From NCBI GenBank assembly GCA_946811185.2, contig OX328105.1:32615394-32679393 (forward strand): a DNA stretch of 64,000 nt, written 5' to 3'. The position numbers and the translations under genes are program-made. This document shows positions 35,785-46,515 of this stretch, piece by piece. Source of the stretch: Hippopus hippopus (taxonomy: Eukaryota; Mollusca; Bivalvia; Cardiida; Cardiidae). Numbering within the stretch: the stretch's first letter is position 1; each line of letters begins with the position of its first letter. The notes under the pieces were generated by a model. It saw nothing but the letters and a program-made list of their open reading frames with translations. It ran no database searches and was not told where the DNA came from.

Positions 35785-37205
35785 TACCGTTTACCGAACT
35801 GTAAAATTGTGGACTTGTCCAAATTGAAAGCATCCGCAGACGACTATTTCAAGGCATTTGTCAATGAAAGGGTAGAAAACAATGTGGAAAAAGGAGAAAA
35901 TGCTAGTGACCGGCACTTTCTCCCCTTCCCTGAACACCTCCAACCCTTTCAAGGCCAAAGTCCAACATTTTGTCACATAGTTCGTCGTCTGTAAACGCTT
36001 TCAGTTTAGGCGAGCCCTTTATCAAACAATTCCAATTTTCAACAACCCTAAAGAAAAGAACTTTCGAAAACATTGTAACCAGAATTTTCTCCTTTTTCCG
36101 CAATGTTTTCTACCCTTCATAGACAATTTTCAATGTTTGAGTCACATTTATTTTGTCGTTTGCAGCTTTTTCGATGTAAACAAGTCTGAAACTTTGGTGG
36201 TAAAGTTTTGAATTTTGTCTTCAGGCAAAGAGTTTTCGAATAAATCGCCATTCACAAATTACCCTGCTTAAATAGCCAGTGTAGATCAAGATCATACTGC
36301 ATAGGACGTGCGTTCTGATCTGTGGTCAACATTGAACGCTTTTACTTAGATAATATGTAAAGAACAAAATAAGTTTGAAACGCCAATCATTGAAGTACTA
36401 CACGTATTTCTAGACTGAAAATGTCTATTGAGTTACTTTTGGTTTGTTCACCAATCCCGGTAGCTCATTCAGTAACGGGGCTTAACTCTGTGGCAAACGA
36501 CAAAATTTAAGATTTGCAGACAACAAATAAAATAAATAAGAGGTTAGAAAACATTGCGGGTAAAGAAGAAAATGCTGGTTATCAGCATTTTCTTCTTTTC
36601 CCACAATTTTTTAAGAAGGTTTTTCCCCTAGGGTCGTTAAAACAGGGTATTGTGTGGTAAAGGGTTAAAACGGGGGGGGGGGGGGGAAAGAGGGGTGCTG
36701 GTTCGAATCTCTGCTCGACAGGATCTCTCGCAGGCTGGACAGTAGTCCTTGCGACAGGATTCTTTCCCCTTCTCACTACTGATCATTGTTTCGACGGTGG
36801 TTATGTGGGAAAGCTGTCAGTGGCTTGGAAAGAATATTGTGAGAAGTATTTGTGAGAGATACTCCAGGAAAGCATGGATGGGTGCATTGGTCGCCGCATA
36901 TTAAAATTGAATAATGTTAGAAGCGGTGTTAAACACGATACAAATAAATAGACAAATCAACACTGCTAGGTTAACTCTACCGCACGACATATTTTTAGAC
37001 TCGTTCAATTTTAGAGCATTCGCAGACAACTAATTAAAAGTGGCACAAATGTATAATTTGTCTTTGAAATACTGTAGTTGAAAACATTTGAGGGAAAAAG
37101 GAGAAAATGCTGATTACCAGATTTTTTTCCCTTTTTCTCACAATGTTTTCAAGACTTCTGCTTCAGGGTCGTCAAAAGTAGAGATTATTTGGTAAGGTCT
37201 TAAGT
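35785..37205. mobile_element. Cluster of F4 elements with an S2 SINE
   Basis: F4 copies at about 35785-36000, 36010-36235, 36480-36668 and 36970-37205 (hairpin words AAAATGCTGGTTATCAGCAT, AAAATGCTAGTGACCGGCAC). An F1 fragment at 36260-36335 and an S2 element at 36690-36960 lie between them. Confidence 0.65.
36690..36960 (+). repeat. S2 SINE-like element
   Basis: GCTGGTTCGAATCTCTGCTC head, TGATCATTGTTTCGACGGTG body, AGGAAAGCATGGATGGGTGC and AATGTTAGAAGCGGTGTTAA tail, ending in an A/T-rich ATACAAATAAATA run. Confidence 0.7.
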
Positions 37206-37442
37206 AACCTAAATTACATGGTTGATAATAAAATTAACACCTGTTATCTGTCGGTACTTGATTGAAGGTTGTATTACTATACCTATCTTATAGCCCGCAG
37301 AAAGTTTCGCATGTTCGTGTTGTAAAGATGGACAATTAAGTCTGTACAATAAATCCTATTTACGAATTAAAGTGAATTTTACTACCTGTTTAGCAGTGAG
37401 ATAATTACCGAATTAGGGTGATGAGATAAGAGAGGGAAAGTG

Positions 37443-37488
37443 ATGGATGGATGGATGGATGGATGTTAGATAGATAGATAGATAGATC
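37443..37488. repeat. (GGAT)n then (GATA)n microsatellites
   Basis: GGATGGATGGATGGATGGAT followed by TAGATAGATAGATAGATAGA. Confidence 0.95.
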
Positions 37489-37589
37489 GATCGATCTTGT
37501 AATTCGTAGATACGGGATTCTGAACCCAAAAGTAAGATACAAATACAAAGTAAGATACAAATACATTTCTGAACATTGTGACAAATATA

Positions 37590-37880
37590 AAGGCCCACTA
37601 GCGGCCACAATTAGGCAATGTGGGTGTCAAAATGTAGGCATATTTAATCCTTATCATTTACAAATATGGATATTATTTCCTTGAGAATGACAATGTGTTA
37701 TAGTACGGTCGGTTCGAGTCACTAGGAAAAAAATAAAAATCTTGCAAAACTAGATTTCAAGTTGCCAAATTAAATCCTAGTTTTACTAGCATATCAAGAG
37801 CTAAAGAACTATCTGCAGTAGGGGCTACAAAAAATGGTGTTTGTACGATAAAAGGATTAATATGGTTTCTTAACAGTGTC
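37590..37880. mobile_element. F5 element, left part
   Basis: AAAGGCCCACTAGCGGCCAC left end, CAAAACTAGATTTCAAGTTG inside; right inverted terminus not found. Confidence 0.6.
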
Positions 37881-38166
37881 CTAAATAAGTGGTTTTCATA
37901 GATTACAATGTTCGAATAGATGTAAACTTGTTAATTGAATTAGACGGCGGCTTTTCCTTTAATGTTTCCTTCACGCCATACCTAATACTTATCATACAAA
38001 TAGAGTTCCTTAACGTGATATTAACTTGAAGAAAAGACACTTTCACACGTTTTCGTAATTTTATGTTCTGATTCGTGAAATTGGATTGTTGATACCTTAT
38101 TTGATCAAATGAGAGCCTCTGTCTCCTTCTCTCTCTCTCCCTCTCTCTCATGACATGCGACAAGAC

Positions 38167-38610
38167 CGCATTTTATGATAGATAATACAAAACTAATGTT
38201 CCGGATTCTTTTTACCCCCATTTAACCTGGGGTTGTCTTCGAAAGGGTAGAAAGATTGTAGAGATAGGAGAAAATGCTGGTCACCAGCGTTTTCTCCTAT
38301 TTCCACAATGTTTTCAAAATTCTCTTTCCTCAGGGTTGTTAAAACACAGGATTCTTTGGTAACGGGTTAAAACAACACAACATTCATCCATCCATCCATC
38401 CATCCATCCTTTCGTTCGTTTGTTCGCCCCTTCGTTCCTTTATTCCCTCATTCACGTCCAATCTACAAAACGTTTAAGTAGATGTCTATTAAGCTGACAG
38501 AAGTCGACCCGCTCTCTGACGGAGACTCAATCGAAAAAAAAAACCTTAAATGGGAAAAAGAAAAACGAATCCGGGACATTAGTTTCGTATTATCTATCAT
38601 AAAATGCGGA
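38167..38610. mobile_element. Inverted-repeat element with an F4 copy inside
   Basis: CGCATTTTATGATAGATAAT at 38167 and ATTATCTATCATAAAATGCG at 38590 are perfect inverted copies, and the inversion continues for about 45 bp (GTTCCGGATTC / GAATCCGGGAC). An F4 element lies at 38225-38372 and a (CATC)n tract at 38385-38408. Confidence 0.75.
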
Positions 38611-38781
38611 CTCAATAAGATCGACGTCTGCTAGTTAAAAGTCTTCTTTGATGTTTGCCGCCGACAAATTTCGTCCAATGATTTGGAAAAACGGGAGTAT
38701 TCAATTTGATGGTGATCCCTAAATAGGGCGTTTTGTTTCCTGTGGTGACGTTGATCGTAATCCTTTTGGACGCTTGATAAA

Positions 38782-39277
38782 TTAACTCTCTATCAGACAA
38801 CCAAATTTTAGACTCGTCCATAATATGATGGCCTGCAACACTCAAAAAGAGGCATTCTGATATTTGCGTAAAGTGTCGTCTCGGATCAGCCTTCGTAGTC
38901 CACGCAGGCTAATCCGAAACGACACTTTCCGTTTTTATGTAATTTTCTGTTTTGCGCGGGTCTACTGTGGGACAAAATCTAATGTAGTCGTAAAGTGCCG
39001 TCTCGGATTAGCCTGCACGGACTGCGCAGGCTGATCCGAGACGACACCTTACGCAAATGTCCGAATGCCCCTTTTCGCGTGTTGCAGGCTATATTGAAAG
39101 CATTTGCAAGACGATAAATTATACGTGGTTTTAAATTATTTGAGTTGTCTATCAAAGGGAAAGAAAACGTCAGTGGTGAAAAGTAGAAAATGTTGTTTAC
39201 CAGCATTCCTTCCTTTTCCTCACAATGTTTTCAAAAGCCTTCCTTCTCAGGGTCAGGACTGTTTGATGAAGAGTTAA
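38782..39277. mobile_element. F4 element split by an F3 element
   Basis: Left part TTAACTCTCTATCAGACAAC to 38831; right part from about 39090 (GAAAGCATTTGCAAGACGAT, TTGTTTACCAGCATT) to GAAGAGTTAA at 39277. The F3 insert is at 38832-39089. Confidence 0.8.
38832..39089. mobile_element. F3 element (double hairpin, nested)
   Basis: Ends CCTGCAACACTCAAAAAGAG and CTTTTCGCGTGTTGCAGG are inverted. Two hairpins, GGATCAGCCTTCG / GCAGGCTAATCC and GGATTAGCCTGCAC / GCGCAGGCTGATCC, each flanked by AAAGTG(T/C)CGTCTCGG. Confidence 0.85.
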
Positions 39278-39485
39278 CCCTTATCCTGCTAAATAACTGA
39301 AATGGAATTTTCAGTTCGATAGTAAAAACCCAATTATTGGTATTTCAAAGTCATGTTTTGGGGAATAATATCTCCTTATCGGACGGTGTAGATCCAAGAT
39401 CAGACTGCACGTTCTGTGCAGTCTGATCTTGATCTACACTGTCCGCAAAAGATCAGTGAGTCACGCTTAGCAGCCTAATGGTTAA
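39274..39485. mobile_element. F1 element sharing TTAA with F4 copies on both sides
   Basis: TTAACCCTTATCCTGCTAAA to GCAGCCTAATGGTTAA; hairpin AGACTGCACGTTCTGTGCAG. The flanking TTAAs are also the ends of the F4 elements at 38782-39277 and 39482-39675. Confidence 0.85.
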
Positions 39486-39675
39486 CACTCTACCAGACGA
39501 CAAAACTTTGGAAAGCATTTTCAAGACGACAAATTAATTGTGGCTGGAATGATTTGTCTGTTAAAAGGAAGGAAACATCGCGGGAAAAGGGAGAATATGT
39601 TGATTACCAGCATCTTCTCCTACATCCTTCCTCTTCAGGGTCGTCAAAACACAGAATTGGTTGATATAGGATTAA
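39482..39675. mobile_element. F4 element
   Basis: TTAACACTCTACCAGACGAC start, GTTGATTACCAGCATCTTCTCC centre, TTGATATAGGATTAA end. Confidence 0.7.
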
Positions 39676-40004
39676 ATAGAATTTTTTTGTTCGTTCAAGA
39701 AGGAGAAATTATTTGGGACTCCAAGAATGTCTTGATAAATCGTCTCATAACACAAATCAAAGATCAGACAGCATGTTCTGCGAAAGAAATCTGATTCTAG
39801 ATTAACACGAGCTCTCAAGCTATTTAAGGTATGACCAGTGCTTTCAGAGTAAGTCTTGTGTCGCATAGCAACGCTTGTCCTCATTTGAAAAACACCCCCC
39901 CCCCAGTAATGGCTTCAAATTACAGTATGCGTTATCTGATGGGAAAAAATGGAATAGAACTTTTTTTGTTCGGTCGAAATCAGCTACATCCATGAGTTAT
40001 ACAT

Positions 40005-40126
40005 GGGGGGGGGGGGGGGGGGGGGAGAAGGGGGAGGGGCATAGGGGCATGAATGATATAGATGCAAGTTTTAACTATTGTTTGAAGCGCTTTCTGTTTG
40101 GGCAACTGGGCAATTTGAAGACATTC

Positions 40127-40183
<57 letters not shown>

Positions 40184-40200
40184 GGGGAGACAGAGAGACA
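40005..40200. repeat. Poly-G run and (AG)n microsatellite
   Basis: G-run at about 40005-40025 (a second C-run at 39894-39904), and about 25 AG units at 40130-40180 followed by GACAGA repeats. Confidence 0.9.
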
Positions 40201-40532
40201 GAAACACGGAGTGACAGAAAGACAGAGAAACAGAGAGACTTAAATCATGGAAATAATAGAGGAAAGCATTATAATAGAGCAAAATCGCATATTGCTAATT
40301 AATGCGCAATTTGTCAAAAAAAAAACTAACATAGCTTGCCTGCCGCATCGATACCAGAGATCGTCCGACAGGCAACGCTCTTGCGGATAGGGTAAAAGTA
40401 GGAGGCGGGGATCTCGTAGATTATAGAGAGTGAATATGGCTCTCTTTCAAGTTTCATTTTCGTGAAATTGTCGTTTCAATGAAGCATGATATAAGATCGA
40501 AAGAAAGACATCACAGAAACTTGTTTTATTAC

Positions 40533-40697
40533 CATTAAAGCGGCTAATAAATTGAATGAAACTTTTGAACAAAAAGTTAAAACCCATCGTTCCGGACAGT
40601 GTAGATCTAAGATCAGACTGTACTTTCTGTGCAGTCTGATCTTTAATTTACACGATCCACAAACCCCATTGAGTCGACCTTAGCAGCCTCGTGGTTC
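40533..40697. mobile_element. F1 element
   Basis: AAGCGGCTAATAAATTGAAT left, hairpin AGACTGTACTTTCTGTGCAG, TTAGCAGCCTCGTGGTTCAG right. Confidence 0.7.
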
Positions 40698-40814
40698 AGC
40701 TTTTAAAAGTAATGGTCGACTGTATAATAAACGTGTTTGTTGAGAATAAATGTCATCTTCAATAAACAAGAAATATCTTTAAAAAAAGATAGACGGCGTA
40801 AAATTTCCTACTTA

Positions 40815-41150
40815 TAGGTCTTCAGGGGCCAGCAGAACAAACGTGTCCGTGTTTTTGACCAATCGCAAATTTCTAGTTATTCATTCGAATATAGTACCAA
40901 AAAGTAGGTCAACAGTCAGCTCATTCAGCTACTTCTAAACAAAAAGAAATGCTTTTTTTTTGCGAAGCTGAATATGCCGGTTTTTAAACTATTTCTCGGT
41001 CTGTTTATAAAATGGAATGAATAAGTAGCAATTTGAAATTGGTAAAAACTTTTGACATGTATATTCTGCGGGCCCCTGCAGACATATTTTCGGGAACATT
41101 TACGGCAACATCATTCAAGTGTTGCTACCGCAAATCGATACCGGGGCGTT
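40815..41150. repeat. F6 dispersed repeat
   Basis: GTCTTCAGGGGCCAGCAGAA and GCGGGCCCCTGCAGACATAT give the imperfect inverted arms; inner GTAGGTCAACAGTCAGCTCA and ACCGCAAATCGATACCGGGG match diverged copies at 7860-8080 and 9090-9235 and a fragment at 15245-15330. Confidence 0.55.
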
Positions 41151-41205
41151 TATTCCAATTAATATATTGTGGCGACCAGTGCACAAATTAGGATGGAGTT
41201 TCTTT

Positions 41206-42397
41206 AAAGACACAATAGCGACCAAAATAAAAAATGCGGGTGTAATAATTTGTATGTCAATGAATGGACCTGAATTTAAATCATACCATTTAAAAGTATG
41301 GGAAGTATTGAGAAGATGACAATCGGTCTAAAGATTTGTCGCTTGCAGAAAAAATGAATTTCAAAACTAGGTAAAAAGCTGGCAGGTCGCTCTGTCTTCT
41401 GTTTCATTCTTACCTGACTTTAAAAGTTATTTTTCTGCCAGCGAGTAACATCGGGTCGACCTTACAATAACAGAATGTTAGCTTCACAATAATTTACGTA
41501 CATGTACTTTACAATGAATATCCAATAGTTTTCTCTGCTCACTGGTTAATTAAGTGAATATGCTTTAAGCATTGTCGCAACCGGTTGCCCATATGGGCGA
41601 CACCCCGAGAAGGCTGTTAGTTTTGTTACAGGGGATAGTGCAGAGTCAAGATTGTGACTGACTTGTGCATGTTTCATTTTTGTAAACTCTATATATTCCG
41701 GTGAGTTAGTATCACAGGGAGATAGTATATTTTGATCTATAATTTGGTGGTTGCGAATTCAAGGAAATAGACGTTTATAATAAAGGGAGATAATTGATTT
41801 TGTCAATAACTTTTAAAAATGCACTGTGTCTCTTAAAAAAGTCCCGGTTGATATATATATATATTTTTTAGCAATTTTTTACAAGATATTAGAAAGCATT
41901 ATTTCTGTGCAAAATTTAAGAAAAATCTGTCGGCCGATTTTATTTTCATTGCAGAAAATTGATCAGAAAATGCGCCTTTGTTGACGTGTAGAACATTTCT
42001 AATTGCGACTGTGATCTGTCTACTGCCTGAGTAATTCATCAGAGTAATCTTTTTTTTACTATAATTGGCAAACATCACATTTCTTAGAATGATCATTTGT
42101 TTGAGCAATATTTGATACTCCAAGAATCGTTTCATAGGTTTGAAATTAAAGCCTATTTTCTGCAATTTTGACAAGAGTTATCCCCACTGAAAAACTGCAT
42201 CTTTGCATTTCGCTCCGCAACATATGGCTTTCCGTTCACTTTTTTACTCTACATATATTATATTGTCATGTGAGCCAAAATAAAAAAAAAATGTCCATAT
42301 GAAAAAAACTGTGGCATATGTCCCTAATGGTATGATTTAAACGTAAATGCATTTCAGCATCCGCATTGTTTATTTTTGACCGCTATTGGGCCTTTAA
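41206..42397. mobile_element. F5 element expanded by insertions
   Basis: AAAGACACAATAGCGACCAA at the left and GACCGCTATTGGGCCTTTAA at the right pair as F5 termini, 1.2 kb apart instead of about 370 bp. The excess includes a reversed S3 SINE tail at 41585-41650 (CCATATGGGCGACACCCC). Confidence 0.55.
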
Positions 42398-42429
42398 CCA
42401 GCACTTCGCACAGCCTTTTTTCCAAGCCA

Positions 42430-42570
42430 CGACGACCTTCTCACACCCATCCCCATATAGATATTGTCAAATCAATGTTCAGCAAGATGGATTCCCGTCG
42501 CAATGACTGTTTTTGAAATCCTCGAAAAGAATTTGGCCGAGCTTGGGCATCGAACCAGCCTCCGCTATGA
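42430..42570 (-). repeat. S2 SINE fragment, reversed
   Basis: GATTCCCGTCGCAATGACTG, TTTGGCCGAGCTTGGGCATC, GAACC. Confidence 0.55.
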
Positions 42571-42759
42571 TAAGCAATTTCTCCTTTTTTCATATCGTTT
42601 TCTCAGTTTGTCTGCTGCAAGACGATAAAAAATAATCTGTGGGTTGTATTGTATCTTCCTCTGAAAAGCTTAAAATCGAACAAATTCGAAATTTGTTTAT
42701 AGCTTAAGAAAAACTTAAAAGAACAGAACTAGCAAACTACGGTCGAAAACAAGTAAACT

Positions 42760-43200
42760 TTACACACGTGTGATTTACACGATAGCTTTAATTGTTGGCA
42801 TAATTTGACAATTATGTTTTTCAATGATCGTGTAACATCAAAGGATCAAAATGCGATTAAACGCGTCAACACGCCACTTGTTCCTATGATCTAGCGTATA
42901 TTTATTACCAAACTTTGTACATTTCGACTCCTATCGTGTGAAACTTTAGCCGTTTTAAACAGTTTTGAACGGCCGCATCCGACAAACACGATCATTTGTA
43001 GCTAAACAAGCAGGGAGATTAGTGGCGAAATCATCGCTTGTTGGGATTTTCGTAGGAAATCATTCTCTCTCGAACGTTTTACCCGATACGTAAACACATC
43101 CAAACACTGCTACGAGTTTCGAGTGTGCAGGTGCAACGGTATTTCAGAACATAATAAGTCGTGAAGTGCCCGACAGTTTAAGAGCATAGATTTTGGTCCA
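42760..43200. other. Unique, CpG-rich segment
   Basis: Roughly thirty CpG dinucleotides by eye in about 440 bp although GC is only about 40 percent, and no match to any repeat family in the window. No coding frame. Possible unmethylated regulatory region. Confidence 0.4.
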
Positions 43201-43254
43201 ATTTTAATGTAAATTTTCTAGCTTGTAAAACATATCGATTCAATATGTTCACTT

Positions 43255-43430
43255 TTTACCAAACGACAAAAATATTTAGACTTGATTTCATGTCTTCAAA
43301 TGGTGAGCTTTGTCTGAGAAAGTCTGGAAAAATCGTGGTAGATGGAGAAAATGCCAGTTAATGTGATGTTTTCAAACCCTAGGGTCCTTTAAATATGGGA
43401 TGATTTGGTAAAAGGTTGAGAGTGAAGAAA
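43255..43430. mobile_element. F4 element
   Basis: TTTACCAAACGACAAAAATA left, GATGGAGAAAATGCCAGTTA centre, GATGATTTGGTAAAAGG right; one hairpin arm missing. Confidence 0.6.
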
Positions 43431-43684
43431 TTGGTCCCTTTTTTTAACGAAAATTGCTTACTTATAACGATATATCAAGTCAAAACGTCATTCTTCACCA
43501 AACGACAGAATTTAGCACATGTTGTAAAACTCTTTTTCTTTTACAATATTTCGGCCAATGGTCTTTGCCAAGAAAGAAAAAAAAATAACCTATTCAATCT
43601 GTAGTTTGACGTCGGTCGCCATATTCGGACAGAGTACAAACGACAAGACTCAATTACTCCCGCTTAAAGTCTATATTCCCGTTG

Positions 43685-43925
43685 ACCAGCTTGCATAGCT
43701 AAAGTGGTAGAGCGTAGTACTTGTAAACGTTAAGTCTTGCACCACTTGGGTTCGAGCTCCACGGCTGGCAATCTAAAATTCCCAATAGTCTTTTGGATGT
43801 GACGTTAAACCGAGATCCCGTGTGACGGTGTTATACATCGGGCATGTTATATAACCAGGCGTAACTTAGGACGGGTCTCATCCAGTATCTTGCACTTTCC
43901 CCTGTAACATAACTAACAGCTTTCA
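43685..43925 (+). repeat. S3 tRNA-derived SINE
   Basis: A-box-like TAGCTAAAGTGGTAGAGCG and B-box GGGTTCGAGCTCC, then GATGTGACGTTAAACCGAG and CAGGCGTAACTTAGGACGGG body shared with 61925-62260. Confidence 0.7.
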
Positions 43926-44169
43926 GTTTGGATTAGTGTAAACTTTTGTTGTCTGGTAAACAGTGAAAAATGTTTTCAGGAAGCCAAAAGATAAAAAAGA
44001 AATTTTACGATGTTGGTATGAGGTCGCATATCGAGTTTGAGTTTGAGTTCTACAAGGGAAAGAACTACGTAACACCATCTAAGTAAAACCACTAGAGTTA
44101 TCCTTCTTAAACACTCGCCAAAGACCAACGGATTTCCAACGGAGTCTGCAATGAAATCTGAACTATTTA

Positions 44170-44560
44170 ACCTTTTACCGAACAATCTCGATTTTTCGCG
44201 ACCTTGAGAAACACAGCTATAGAATACATTGTGGGAAAAGAAGAAAATGCTGGTAACCAGCATTTCTTCTTTTGCTCACACTTTGTTCTACCGTTTCAGA
44301 GACCATTTTCCGCATTTCAGTTACATACAATTTGTTGTCTGCAAATACTTTTAACTCTTGACCAAACGGCAGAATTTATAATCTTGTCCAAATTCAAAGC
44401 ATTTGCAGACGACAGATGATGTAATACTCATATAATGCAATTTCACGGTCTCTGATAGGACAGAGAAAAGTGTATGATAAAGAGAAAAATTCACGGTTAC
44501 AGCCATTTTCTTTTCAAACTTTTTTTTTTCGAAAGCCTTCTTCCTCAGGTTCGTTAAACT
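44170..44560. mobile_element. Two F4 elements in opposite halves
   Basis: 44170-44345 (CTTTTACCGAACAATCTCGA; AAAATGCTGGTAACCAGCAT) and 44355-44560 (TTGACCAAACGGCAGAATTT; CACGGTTACAGCCATTTTCT). Confidence 0.65.
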
Positions 44561-44575
44561 GATTTGTCAATTGAA

Positions 44576-44792
44576 TGGTATTTTACGCCGCTTTCAACAT
44601 TATTTCAGAGATATTACGGCGACAGCTCATTTGTTCATGTATTTCCTGTTTCACCAGTACTAGGCTATGGCTCTGAAGTGTCTTGCCCAAGGACTCTCCC
44701 ACAAAAAAACCCAGTGTATCCAGTGAGGCTCGAACCTGGGGCTGCCAGGTCACAAGTCCTACAGTTGTACCACAGAGCCACGCAGGACCCTT
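44576..44792 (-). repeat. S1 SINE, reversed
   Basis: GAATGGTATTTTACGCCGCT tail, TTTCACCAGTACTAGGCTAT body, GAGGCTCGAACCTGGGGCTG and ACCACAGAGCCACGCAGGAC head. Confidence 0.75.
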
Positions 44793-45037
44793 TAGGGTCG
44801 TTAAAACTCAGGATTATGTGGTTAAGGGCTAAATGGCTAAGTCTGAAATTTTAACATCCTGTAAAGCGTGGGATAGAAAATAACGCTAATCTTCAACTGA
44901 TTCGAGGTATTAACTTTAATTTACATGTCCACGAAAAATCTGTGAACATACCTGATTTAGAGACATAGGTAGAGGGCAGAGGCGCTTGGTTCTTGACCAA
45001 CTCCACACTCTGTAACTCAACCATATAACCGGACCGC

Positions 45038-45250
45038 TCTAACCTGGGCCTAATGCATTTGCAAAAAGGATCGACCCATATCAGTCTGCACTATTTGTAA
45101 ATTTTCTGCATGTACTAGGACCATTTTACTTATTGACTCAGTCGGTTGTTAGACGAAATTAATTTCATGGATCCTTAATTATGTGATGACTTGCTCGGTA
45201 TAATGCATCACGAATATGCATTAAGCACCTTTTCACAAAGCATGACTCAT
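45038..45250. mobile_element. F2 element, hairpin half deleted
   Basis: GCCTAATGCATTTGCAAAAA, one arm TATCAGTCTGCACT only, right end GCACCTTTTCACAAAGCATG. Confidence 0.7.
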
Positions 45251-45283
45251 ACCATATGAGGGGTGCTGGGGGGGGGGGGTTAT

Positions 45284-45496
45284 TTAACCCTCAAGCTGCT
45301 AAGCGCGACTCACTGACCTATTGCGGACAGTGTATATCAAAGATCAGACTGCACAGAATGTGCAGTCTGATCTTTGATCTACACTGTCCGATAAGGAGAT
45401 ATTTTCCCCCAAAACATACCTTTGAAATATTCAAAATGAGGTTTTTACTTTGGGCTTGAAAGTTCCATTTAAGTTATTCAGCAGAATAAGGATTAA
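45284..45496. mobile_element. F1 element, full length, inside F2 sequence
   Basis: TTAACCCTCAAGCTGCTAAG to AGCAGAATAAGGATTAA, with a perfect long hairpin. Its right TTAA continues as TTAATGCATCGCCGTGATGC, the F2 start. Confidence 0.85.
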
Positions 45497-45725
45497 TGCA
45501 TCGCCGTGATGCATTATACCGAGCAAGTCATCATATATACCTCAAGATCCATAAAAAAAAAAATTTGTCTAACAACCAACAGAATCATGAGGTAGAATGG
45601 TCTTTAGACATACAGAAAATTTACTAATTACAAAAGGTTTCGACCCTGGTCAGCCTGCCCAGCTGACCCGGGTCAATACTTTTTTTTCTTATAGAAGCAT
45701 TTAAGCTCCTTTTCACAGAGCATAA
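45493..45725. mobile_element. F2 element lacking its left tip
   Basis: TTAATGCATCGCCGTGATGC, hairpin reduced to CTGGTCAGCCTGCCCAGCTGACCCGG, right end CTCCTTTTCACAGAGCATAA. Confidence 0.75.
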
Positions 45726-45884
45726 TTTATACGTTAGTTTATAGGATGCGAAAGTTGTTAAAATCAAAGTGCCTTTTGTAAACGGGTAGCGCTTCGGCAT
45801 CTTCCTTCAAAGGTTCCATGTTCGAGTAGCATGCCATTTCTAGGCTCGTACTCAGCGGCTGAAATGCTAAAATCGGCTCAGGAA

Positions 45885-46085
45885 TACTGATGGGTGGCTC
45901 GGTGGTAAAGTGTAGGACTCTTAATCTGGAGGCCCCCTGTTCGAGTCTCACTGGAAGCACTAGGCTGGACGTTTCCGTGGGTTAAGACAGCCTAGTACTG
46001 GTAAGACTCAGGACATACGTCAATATGTGAGCTGTCTCCAGGGTGTGACTGAAATATTGTTGAAAGAAAAACACCATTCAACTAA
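45885..46085 (+). repeat. S1 SINE
   Basis: GGTGGCTCGGTGGTAAAGTG (A-box), CTGTTCGAGTCTCACTGG (B-box), then AGCCTAGTACTGGTAAGACT and GACTGAAATATTGTTGAAAG tail, as in the reversed copies. Confidence 0.75.
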
Positions 46086-46284
46086 CAGGATGTAAAAATT
46101 GCTTCACAATCGATGTAACATAAATGTTTCACCCGTTCATGGCATTCAGTGAAAACTAGGGCTTTTGCGGACAGCATAGACCAAGATCAGACTGCACAGA
46201 ACGTGCAGACCAATACCGTCCGCTTGTTTAGTCAAGCCTGTAATACAAAAGTCATTCTGAGTTTCAATGGATTGTAAAATTAAA

Positions 46285-46515
46285 CCCTTGACTACACGAC
46301 AACAGTCTGGACTAGTCCATATTGAAAACACCTTTTGTAGTCGACGAATTGAACCTAGCTCACATGATATGAGTTCGCTTTTGAAATGGCAGACATATTG
46401 TGGAAAAACGAGAAAAATGCTGCTGACCAGCATTTTCTCCTTTTTTTTTTCTACAATATTTTCAAAAACCTTCTTTTTTCAAGGTCGAAGTTGGGATCTT
46501 ATGGTATAAAATGTT
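46285..46515. mobile_element. F4 element
   Basis: CTTGACTACACGACAACAGT left; AAATGCTGCTGACCAGCATT hairpin; AAGGTCGAAGTTGGGATCTT right. An F1b fragment precedes it at 46145-46225. Confidence 0.65.

Noticed and set aside
38612..38845. Minus-strand frame of 77 codons with fairly ordinary composition
   Set aside because: It runs from an F4/F3 junction into the edge of an inverted-repeat element, with no splice sites or recognisable motif.
45885..45965. tRNA-like A- and B-boxes
   Set aside because: The segment is the head of the S1 SINE repeated in the window and does not fold as an intact tRNA with an aminoacyl stem. The same holds for the S2 and S3 heads (for example 50615 and 61925).
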